DNA from: SKKC01 sp046542845
Lineage (GTDB): Bacteria > Spirochaetota > Spirochaetia > DSM-27196 > SKKC01
Assembly: GCA_046542845.1 (NCBI GenBank)
Contig: JBKHAN010000069.1
Location: 1 to 12,070 of the forward strand
Direction: 5' to 3'
Length of the DNA: 12,070 nucleotides
How positions within the stretch are numbered: position 1 is the stretch's first letter; every line of letters begins with the position of its first letter. Made by a program: the position numbers and the translations under genes. Positions 6,094-12,070 of the stretch are shown piece by piece. The notes below the pieces were generated by a model. That model saw nothing but the letters and a program-made list of their open reading frames with translations, made no database searches and was not told the DNA's origin.

Positions 6094-7041
6094 CTACGAT
6101 AGACGAATCCGTGGGTTCAGAAGCGCAAACAGGATATCGGCCAGCAGGTTGGCACACGCGTAGAAGAACACGATGAGCACCGAGATAGCCTGCAGCACCG
6201 GGAGATTTTTCTGCGTCACCGCGGTTACGAGCAGCGACCCGATACCCGGAAAGTTGAAAACGTTTTCGATGACGACAAGTCCGCCCATCAACCATCCTAT
6301 CGAAAGTGCAAGGACCGCAATGGTCGGAAGGAGCGCGTTTCGCAGTGCGTGCAGGAAAATGACACGCCAGTACGGTATACCCTTCAGGATGGCCGTACGT
6401 ACGTAGGGTTTTTTCAGCTCTTCAAGCATGCTCGCGCGGGTCATGCGGGTAACGTAGCCGGTAATGGCCAGACTCGCGGTCACGGCCGGAAGAACCAGAA
6501 GCCGTATCCACTGCGCCGAGGACATATCGGTAGAGATATACGAAGTCGCGGGAAACCAACCCAGACCCACCGCAAATATGTTGATCAGGACGATTCCCGT
6601 AACGAACTCGGGCAACCCGACGACCGAGAGTGATGTCACCGAGATGATACTATCCGCCCATCGTCCCTCCCGCAGGGAGGCGAATACACCGAGCAGCAGC
6701 GACACCGGGACTACAATCAGCAGGGTCGTTCCCGCAAGACGCAGGGAGTTGCCAAGCCGACTCATTACCAGAACACGAACCGGCGGATTGCCGGCGGCGT
6801 AGGATCGTCCCCAGTCTGCTCTGACAAATCCTCCGAGCCAGCTGATGTATTGGGTCATGGGGGGACGGTCGAGACCAAAGCGCTGTTCAAAATTCTCTAT
6901 AGCCGTATCCGAAGCATCTCGGCCAAGAACGAGTCTCGCGATATCGCCCGGCAGAAGATTCGTCAGCGCAAATATGATAAAAGAGGTCACGAGCAAGGTC
7001 AGCGCGAGCGCAATGACTCGACGAATAAGATAACGGGTCAT
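6094..7041 (-). CDS. ABC transporter permease, DppB/OppB type
   Basis: A 315-residue inner-membrane permease of the peptide/nickel/oligosaccharide ABC importer family (BPD_transp_1). The N-terminus MTRYLIRRVIALALTLLVTS, then LTNLLPGD and FGLDRPPMTQYISWL, is diagnostic of DppB-type subunits. About six hydrophobic segments are visible. The EAA loop that contacts the ATPase is LKGIPYWRVIFLHALRNALL, followed by the typical GGLVVIENVFNFPGIG. It is the last gene of the operon. Its ATG overlaps the ATPase stop by 4 nt (ATGA), which implies translational coupling, and a GGTGG lies 7 nt before the ATG. DppB-type genes usually come right after the binding protein, so its place behind the ATPase gene is unusual. 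It converges with the phosphatase relic across 57 nt, in which no convincing terminator was seen. Confidence 0.93.
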   Translation of the reverse strand: MTRYLIRRVIALALTLLVTSFIIFALTNLLPGDIARLVLGRDASDTAIENFEQRFGLDRPPMTQYISWLGGFVRADWGRSYAAGNPPVRVLVMSRLGNSLRLAGTTLLIVVPVSLLLGVFASLREGRWADSIISVTSLSVVGLPEFVTGIVLINIFAVGLGWFPATSYISTDMSSAQWIRLLVLPAVTASLAITGYVTRMTRASMLEELKKPYVRTAILKGIPYWRVIFLHALRNALLPTIAVLALSIGWLMGGLVVIENVFNFPGIGSLLVTAVTQKNLPVLQAISVLIVFFYACANLLADILFALLNPRIRLS

Positions 7042-9092
7042 GTCTGTTCCACCCGCTGCATCGCCTCAAGTTCCTCGAACGAATAATGACAGCGAATCTC
7101 GTGCCCGCTATCGGTAACACGCACTGGAGGCGCTTCTGTTTCACACACGCTCCCGATTTTTCTTGGACAGCGTGTCTGGAAGGGACATCCGGACGGCCGG
7201 TTTCTCGGAGAGGGCACCTCCCCCCGCAGCGGAATTGGCCGGTGCCGAACGCCCGGATCGGGCGTCGGCGCCGCGGACAACAGTGCCTCGGTATACGGAT
7301 GCGACGGGAACTGCATGACGTCTTCACTCGCCCCCTGTTCCACGATTTCTCCAAGATACATGACCGCGATACGATCTGACAGGTAACTGATGACTTCGAG
7401 ATCGTGCGAAATAACGATATACGACGCACCCTCAGTGGCACGAAGGTCCTTCAGCAGATTCAGGATGACCGCCTGTACCGACACGTCGAGTGACGACGTT
7501 GGTTCATCTGCAACGACGAGCGCCGGCGCGGGCGCGAACGCTCGGGCAATCGCGGCGCGCTGTTTTTCTCCTCCGCTGAGAAACCCGGGTCTGCGGTGGT
7601 AATAGTCTTCGGTGAGCCCGACAGCACGCAATAGCTCCGTCGCCTTGTCGCGAGCCTCCTGAGAGCTTAGCGGTTCCGAGGAGAGTTTCCGTATCGTGCG
7701 TGTAATGGTCTGTCCGACCGTACGATACGGATTCAGCGAATCGTCTGGATTCTGAAACACGGTCCTGAGATTCCGAAGCACTGCTCGGTCCCTCCGTTTC
7801 AGTTTCAGGCTGATGGGGGATCCACGCAGTTCGATGCGTCCCGTATCTGCCTCTACGAGCGCGAGGAGGGAGCGCGCGAGCGAGGTCTTCCCGCTGCCGC
7901 TCTCGCCGACAAGGCCGAATGTCGACCTCGCGTCGACGGCAATCGAGACGTCACGCACAGCTTGTACACCAGTCGGCCGTTGCTTTCGCAGCGAAGACAG
8001 AAGGCGTGAATCATCAAAACGCTTACTGATCTGCCGCGCCTCGAGTACGCGGGAGTGCCGCGGCTTCGGCGCGGTTTCGGTTCGCACAGCCGGCTCAAAC
8101 GGTGTCAGTTTCCCAGCCGCAATATCGCGCCACCTCCAGCACCGCACCGAGTGATGCTCGTCGATATGCTCCAGCGGTGGTTTTTGAGTCCGGCACTGTT
8201 CGGTTGCCAAAGGACACCGGTCGGCAAAAACACATGAAGTCGAGCGAGCGCCGAGGGCGGGTGCGACGCCACTGATAGTCGTAAGCCTCGACTCCTGTTC
8301 GTCGACCGCAGACGGCAGACAGGCAAGGAGCCCGATCGTATAGGGGTGCCGTGGCCGAGCGAATACTTCGTCGACAGGAGCGCTTTCCATTACTTCTCCA
8401 GCGTAGAGAACCGTCACGTAATCGCACAGTTGCGCAACGGTCCCCAGGTCATGTGACACGTAGAGCGCTGCCGCGTGCTCCTCTTTTATAAGGTCGCGTA
8501 ACAGGTCAAGAATGACTGCCTGCGTCGTCACATCGAGCGCTGTGGTCGGCTCGTCGAGCACGACCAGACGCGGACGTGTGCTCAAGGCCATTGCAATCAT
8601 GACGCGCTGCATCATTCCACCGGAGAGTTGGTGCGGATAGCGGGAGAGAACCTGTTCGGGATCTGCAATCTGCACGCTTCGAAGCGCGTCTGCGGCGCGC
8701 TCGTGAGCCTCCGACGCCGAAATCGACGTATGACGCCGGGTAACCTCGGTCATCTGGCGGGCGATTCGCATAGAAGGATTCAGCGAATCCATGGTGTTCT
8801 GAGGGACAAGCGCGATCTGATTGCCCCAGATGTCTTCAATATCTTTCTGTTTGATCTGTCGCAGATCCCGGTCGTCAAAAAGTATGCGTCCTGACGATAC
8901 TCGTGCATTTCGCGCGAGATTGCGAATCATGGCCATAGCGATCGTTGACTTTCCGCTACCGCTTTCGCCGACAAGGCCGTGAATCTGAAGCGGATTGATA
9001 CTCAAATCGACGTCTTTGACCGCCTGCATCCACTCGTTGCCCATGCGGTAATCGATGGATATGTCTTCTGCGCGTATAACTGGGTCGGCCAC
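7038..9092 (-). CDS. Fused DppD-DppF-type ABC transporter ATPase with two nucleotide-binding domains
   Basis: A 684-residue protein carrying both ATPase domains of an Opp/Dpp-type importer; it couples ATP hydrolysis to uptake through the two permeases encoded beside it. Domain 1: Walker A GESGSGKS 42-49, signature LSGGM 156-160, Walker B ending LDE 179-181, switch His214. Domain 2: Walker A GESGSGKT 396-403, signature LSGGE 505-509, Walker B ending ADE 528-530, His563. Each domain ends in the family's Cys-rich extension: C287, C293, C300, C318 and C636, C642, C650, C668. All key residues are present, so both sites should be catalytic. The longer open frame to ATG 9197 overlaps the upstream permease gene. 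GTG 9092 is preferred because AGGAG lies 8 nt before it, it clears the permease stop, and the family-like N-terminus begins there. Confidence 0.93.
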   Translation of the reverse strand: MADPVIRAEDISIDYRMGNEWMQAVKDVDLSINPLQIHGLVGESGSGKSTIAMAMIRNLARNARVSSGRILFDDRDLRQIKQKDIEDIWGNQIALVPQNTMDSLNPSMRIARQMTEVTRRHTSISASEAHERAADALRSVQIADPEQVLSRYPHQLSGGMMQRVMIAMALSTRPRLVVLDEPTTALDVTTQAVILDLLRDLIKEEHAAALYVSHDLGTVAQLCDYVTVLYAGEVMESAPVDEVFARPRHPYTIGLLACLPSAVDEQESRLTTISGVAPALGARSTSCVFADRCPLATEQCRTQKPPLEHIDEHHSVRCWRWRDIAAGKLTPFEPAVRTETAPKPRHSRVLEARQISKRFDDSRLLSSLRKQRPTGVQAVRDVSIAVDARSTFGLVGESGSGKTSLARSLLALVEADTGRIELRGSPISLKLKRRDRAVLRNLRTVFQNPDDSLNPYRTVGQTITRTIRKLSSEPLSSQEARDKATELLRAVGLTEDYYHRRPGFLSGGEKQRAAIARAFAPAPALVVADEPTSSLDVSVQAVILNLLKDLRATEGASYIVISHDLEVISYLSDRIAVMYLGEIVEQGASEDVMQFPSHPYTEALLSAAPTPDPGVRHRPIPLRGEVPSPRNRPSGCPFQTRCPRKIGSVCETEAPPVRVTDSGHEIRCHYSFEELEAMQRVEQT

Positions 9093-9097
9093 GGTGC

Positions 9098-10066
9098 TTA
9101 CTCCTCGTTCCGCAGAAGACGTCGTATCCCGTCGGACATCAGATTGAAACTGATGATCAGAATTGCTATGCCGAGGACCGGAAACCACAGCTCCCACGGC
9201 GCTTCCGAAATCTGTGTACGCGCGTCAAGCACCATACGTCCCCACTCCGGTGAGGGCGGCTGAACACCAAGTCCAAGAAAACCGAGCGATGTCACCAGGA
9301 TAATCGCGTAGGAAAGGCGCAGCGAGGCCTCAACAACAAGCGCCGGCAGTACGTTCGGCAGGATTTGACGAAACAGTATGTGCCCGGTCCCTTCGCCCCT
9401 CAGCTTCGCCTCTTCAATGAACCCACGATCGCGCACCGAAAGGCTTGCGCTTCGTGCGACCCTCGAGATTATTGGTACGTAGATGATAACTATGACAAAG
9501 GTCAGACTGATGTTGTTCGGTCCCAGGAACGCTATGGTCGGGCTGCCGGAAGCCGCAAGCATCGGAACAATCGTAGAGATCATGACCAGAGCGAGGACCA
9601 TTGCGGGAATCGATATGAGACTGTCCAAAATGCGCGAAATGATATCGTCCACGATCCCACCGACGTAACCGATAAACATGCCCAGAGACGAGCCTATTAT
9701 GACGGCAATAAACGTAGCGGCAAATGGTAAACCTATCGTCTCACGCGCTCCCCAGAGCATGCGGCTTAAAATATCGCGACCGCGCTGGTCGGTGCCGAAG
9801 GGAAATACGCCCGAGGGTGGTTCGCTCACCAGCGCACGACGGCTTTCGACGCCGATGTCTGTTCCCCGGATAATCTGATCGTAGGGGTAGGGTGCGATAA
9901 GGGGGCCTATGAGCGTAAGGAGGAGGAACAGAACCACTCCCGCGCTTCCGATAAACGCGAGGGGGTTACTCCCGATGATCGATCGGAACCTGGAGCGCGG
10001 TTTTCGTGCGGGGCGCAGGATCGGGGGCTCTATGGCCCCCGTTTCCTGCTCTGTATTTTCAGGCAT
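9098..10066 (-). CDS. ABC transporter permease, DppC/OppC type
   Basis: A 322-residue inner-membrane permease, partner of the DppB-type subunit. A polar, proline- and arginine-rich cytoplasmic N-terminus (about 40 residues) leads into the OppC-type first segment (NPLAFIGSAGVVLFLLLTLI, then GPLIAPYPYD). FPFGTDQRGRDILSRMLWGA is the hallmark of DppC-type proteins. The EAA loop region reads EEAKLRGEGTGHILFRQILP, followed by SLGFLGLGVQPPSPEWG, both highly conserved. The ATG follows the binding-protein stop by 8 nt, and the AAGG that serves it overlaps that stop codon. The ATPase gene follows after 5 nt. Length is slightly above the usual 280-300 residues because of the N-terminal tail. Confidence 0.93.
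   Translation of the reverse strand: MPENTEQETGAIEPPILRPARKPRSRFRSIIGSNPLAFIGSAGVVLFLLLTLIGPLIAPYPYDQIIRGTDIGVESRRALVSEPPSGVFPFGTDQRGRDILSRMLWGARETIGLPFAATFIAVIIGSSLGMFIGYVGGIVDDIISRILDSLISIPAMVLALVMISTIVPMLAASGSPTIAFLGPNNISLTFVIVIIYVPIISRVARSASLSVRDRGFIEEAKLRGEGTGHILFRQILPNVLPALVVEASLRLSYAIILVTSLGFLGLGVQPPSPEWGRMVLDARTQISEAPWELWFPVLGIAILIISFNLMSDGIRRLLRNEE
9101..9105 (-). promoter_or_regulatory. Ribosome binding site fixing the GTG start of the fused ATPase
   Basis: AGGAG on the minus strand lies 8 nt before GTG 9092 and overlaps the last codons of the DppC-type gene. It favours the GTG over the upstream in-frame ATG at 9197. Confidence 0.7.
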
Positions 10067-10074
10067 TCGGTACC

Positions 10075-11685
10075 TTACCTGATATCGACCTCACGGAAAT
10101 CGGTCCGCCCCGGAAAGGGGTGAAGTTCAATGCCGGCAACGTTGTTCCTGTGAGCAGCGACGACCGGCCGGAAGTAGGGAATAATGATTGGTCCGGACTC
10201 GAGAAACACGCGACTGATCTGGTTATAGATAGCAGCACGGGCATCAATGTCCGCAGTCCTGGAACTTTCGGCAGCAAGTTGAGCGAGTTCGTCGTTAGCC
10301 CACTGCGACTCGTTGAATGCCGCGCCTTCGAGGTACGCGACACTGAGATACTCTTGCGGTGTCGGGCGGTCCCCCCACGCGGTCATTCCGAGCTGTGTAT
10401 TAAGCCAGTTATTATCCCCGTCCGCGTAATACACGTTCTCGGGCACGACGTTCAGATCGACGTAAATATTTGACTCCCTCCACTGCTGCTGGAGAAACTC
10501 GGCAACGCGCGCGTATTCGAACGTGTCTCCAACGTAGAAGGGAACCTCAACTCGAGCCTCGCCGTCGACTTCGACGACGTACCCGTTCCCGGTTCCGTCA
10601 GCGAGTACTTCGGCGATCAGTTCCCGTGCTCTTTGAGGATCGTGCTCACGATTTTCCTGTGGGTTATAGAGTGCTCCGTAATTAGGCCCGATCGGATCGT
10701 TATTTGCTACCGTGCCTGCGCCGTCAAGAGCGTCGAGGTTGAGAAGCTCCCGATCAGTCGCAAACTTGAAAGCCTGACGCACGCGTACGTCCTCGCCTAT
10801 GGAACCTTCGTCGGCTCGTAATCGGACCACCGGGTGCGTGTTGGTTGGGCGTGTAATGACTGTCGAGTCGGGCACGCGTTCGAGCGCCGGGGTCAGTTCG
10901 TCGGGTACTTTAATTATAAAATCAAGCGATCCGCCTCTGAAGGCGTCGAGCTGCGACTGATCGTCGTCGAAAAATACGAGTTCGATACCCTCAAGCGCAG
11001 GTGCGCCGCCCCAATAGTCCTGGTTTGCGACGAAGCGGGCAACCTGGTCGGTCGCGTATTCCACGAGTACAAACGGTCCGGTTCCATTGAAGCTCGCGTA
11101 GGTGTCTTCACCGTCACCAAACTCGTTTACCGCATCGCTTTCGCTCGAAAGTATCATTGCAAAACGTGACGCTACTCCATAAATGAAATCGGCGTTTGGT
11201 TCTTCGAGCGTAAACACTGCAGTCAGGTCGTCTGCTGCTTCGACAGTCCATGTTGCGTTATCGTCTTCGTCCTGGCCCATGAGACCGACAATGGACGACC
11301 CTTCCGACACGAGGCGTTCGAAGGTAAACACGACATCGTCTGCGCCAAAAGAGCTCCCGTCTTCGAACGTGACGTTCTCGCGAAGCGTGAAGGTGTATTG
11401 CAGACCGTCGTCGCTTATCTGCCAGCCGGTGGCCAAGCTGGGCTCGAGTGTGCCGTCAGGGAGGATTTCGACGAGGTAGTCGTATTGCAGACGGTTGAAC
11501 ATGACTTCCGGATCGTTAGCTCCGAGTGCCGGGTCGATGGTCGTGAGTTTCCGCAATCCTACGCGGAGCACCCGTTCCTGCACTTCATCCGTTTCAACTT
11601 CGGTGCCTCCGCCGGCGAACACAGCAACCGGAACAAGCAGGATTAATCCTATCAGTATCGCACGTGATAATAATCTCAAAAACAT
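10075..11685 (-). CDS. Extracellular solute-binding protein family 5 (Opp/Dpp type)
   Basis: A 536-residue secreted or periplasmic binding protein (SBP_bac_5) that captures the substrate for the importer encoded downstream. The signal peptide MFLRLLSRAILIGLILLVPV is followed by AVFA-GGG, with signal peptidase I cleavage predicted after Ala24. No lipobox Cys is present. Family hallmarks include FTLRENVTFEDGSSFGADDV, LEEPNADF, NGTGPFVLVEY and the C-terminal ESGPIIIPYFRPVVAAHRNN. The start at 11685 is chosen because GGGGGA (11691-11696) lies 5 nt before it and the signal peptide begins there. An in-frame ATG at 11751 would add 22 charged, unrelated residues. It is the first gene of the four-gene operon. 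The family binds peptides, but also nickel, opines and plant oligosaccharides, and the sequence alone does not decide among them. Confidence 0.93.
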   Translation of the reverse strand: MFLRLLSRAILIGLILLVPVAVFAGGGTEVETDEVQERVLRVGLRKLTTIDPALGANDPEVMFNRLQYDYLVEILPDGTLEPSLATGWQISDDGLQYTFTLRENVTFEDGSSFGADDVVFTFERLVSEGSSIVGLMGQDEDDNATWTVEAADDLTAVFTLEEPNADFIYGVASRFAMILSSESDAVNEFGDGEDTYASFNGTGPFVLVEYATDQVARFVANQDYWGGAPALEGIELVFFDDDQSQLDAFRGGSLDFIIKVPDELTPALERVPDSTVITRPTNTHPVVRLRADEGSIGEDVRVRQAFKFATDRELLNLDALDGAGTVANNDPIGPNYGALYNPQENREHDPQRARELIAEVLADGTGNGYVVEVDGEARVEVPFYVGDTFEYARVAEFLQQQWRESNIYVDLNVVPENVYYADGDNNWLNTQLGMTAWGDRPTPQEYLSVAYLEGAAFNESQWANDELAQLAAESSRTADIDARAAIYNQISRVFLESGPIIIPYFRPVVAAHRNNVAGIELHPFPGRTDFREVDIR

Positions 11686-11892
11686 ACATTTCCCCCATGC
11701 GGCGTGGTGGTTATCGTCACGAGAGCGTGCCATGCGCCGCGGCATACACACCAGCGAACATCAAAGTACCAATTCTACGCCGTTTCGGCGAGTTACCCGG
11801 TATTACTCGTTCCGTTCGATGTCAGCCGCACCTCTTCTCAATTACATCCGGACATGAGACCATGCGCTCTGGAACGTGCACGGAGGCGCATC
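11686..11892. promoter_or_regulatory. Divergent control region between the importer operon and the AXE1 esterase
   Basis: 207 nt separate the two start codons. No convincing -35/-10 pair was found by eye for either direction; TAGAAT (minus strand, near 11775) is the best -10-like hexamer. Two dyads sit centrally: CGCCG-TTT-CGGCG at 11778-11790, and CGAGT...ACTCG at 11789-11809 around ACCCGGT. They overlap by two bases and are candidate operators that could control both genes. GGAGG at 11882-11886 serves the esterase and GGGGGA at 11691-11696 the binding protein. Confidence 0.45.
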
Positions 11893-12070
11893 ATGAGCGT
11901 TGGATATCTGGACCGCAAAAAACAGGAACTGGAAGCGTACAGCCCGGAGCTGACTCGACGGGACGATTTTGAAGTGTTCTGGTCACAGATGCGTCGCGAG
12001 TCGGACAGCGTGCCACTTGACCCCCATTATGAGTCTGTTCCGTACCCCTGCGGTGGGCTTGAGGTCCAGT
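11893..12070 (+). CDS. Acetylxylan esterase/cephalosporin-C deacetylase (AXE1 family), N-terminal part
   Basis: 59 codons are visible before the right edge; GGAGG lies 6 nt before the ATG. The sequence MSVGYLDRKKQELEAYSPEL, then DDFEVFWSQMRRE, then VPLDPHYESVPYPCGGLEVQ matches the N-terminal arm of AXE1-family (PF05448) alpha/beta hydrolases, in which an EEL..Y helix, a DFD.FW motif and a PL....V.YP..G.EV strand precede the catalytic domain. These enzymes are cytoplasmic and remove acetyl groups from xylo-oligosaccharides or other acetylated small molecules. The Ser-Asp-His triad lies beyond the window, so activity cannot be checked. No signal peptide is present, which fits an intracellular enzyme acting on imported acetylated sugars. 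It is divergent from the importer operon. Confidence 0.8.
   Translation, partial: MSVGYLDRKKQELEAYSPELTRRDDFEVFWSQMRRESDSVPLDPHYESVPYPCGGLEVQ

Noticed and set aside
9093..9197. ATG-initiated 35-residue N-terminal extension of the fused ATPase
   Set aside because: It lies inside the DppC-type gene in another frame, has no family resemblance, and the GTG at 9092 has an ideal AGGAG 8 nt upstream.
11686..11751. In-frame ATG 66 nt upstream of the binding-protein start
   Set aside because: It would put 22 charged and histidine-containing residues before the signal peptide; the ATG at 11685 has GGGGGA at correct spacing.

Overview
The window reads as a moderately GC-rich bacterial chromosome. A free-living spirochaete (Spirochaeta-like) is my best guess, an inference from the overall style: lipoproteins with LxGC/LAAC lipoboxes, a solute-binding protein whose signal peptide ends VFA-GGG, and a histidine phosphatase and an AXE1-type esterase resembling proteins I associate with that group. 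Nothing here fixes the taxon. No RNA gene, CRISPR array, insertion sequence or phage gene was seen.

Left part (1-3531). Three intact genes lie on the minus strand: a small lipoprotein cut by the window edge, an AlkD-like DNA alkylation repair protein, and a 650-residue ankyrin-repeat lipoprotein. Between the last two, on the plus strand, is the N-terminal piece of a GH95-type glycoside hydrolase with an in-frame TAG.

Middle (3600-6036). Only one of the plus-strand genes here looks intact, a 310-residue aldo/keto reductase. Around it lie relics: a ThuA-like protein reduced to its ends, a second aldo/keto reductase of the L-galactose/L-fucose dehydrogenase type that has lost both ends and shifts frame, and a histidine phosphatase missing its N-terminal RHG motif. 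The last two meet at a chimeric junction. With the GH95 relic this makes four decayed genes in 5 kb, three of them of sugar-metabolism type, which suggests a former sugar-catabolism region now eroding.

Right part (6094-12070). A compact minus-strand operon encodes a complete peptide/oligosaccharide-type (Opp/Dpp) ABC importer. In transcription order it has the binding protein, a DppC-type permease, one polypeptide carrying both ATPase domains, and a DppB-type permease. Gaps are 8 nt, 5 nt and a 4-nt ATGA overlap. Divergent from it, across 207 nt containing inverted repeats, begins an acetylxylan esterase/cephalosporin-C deacetylase (AXE1) gene cut by the right edge. The pairing suggests, but does not prove, that the importer carries (acetylated) oligosaccharides rather than peptides.
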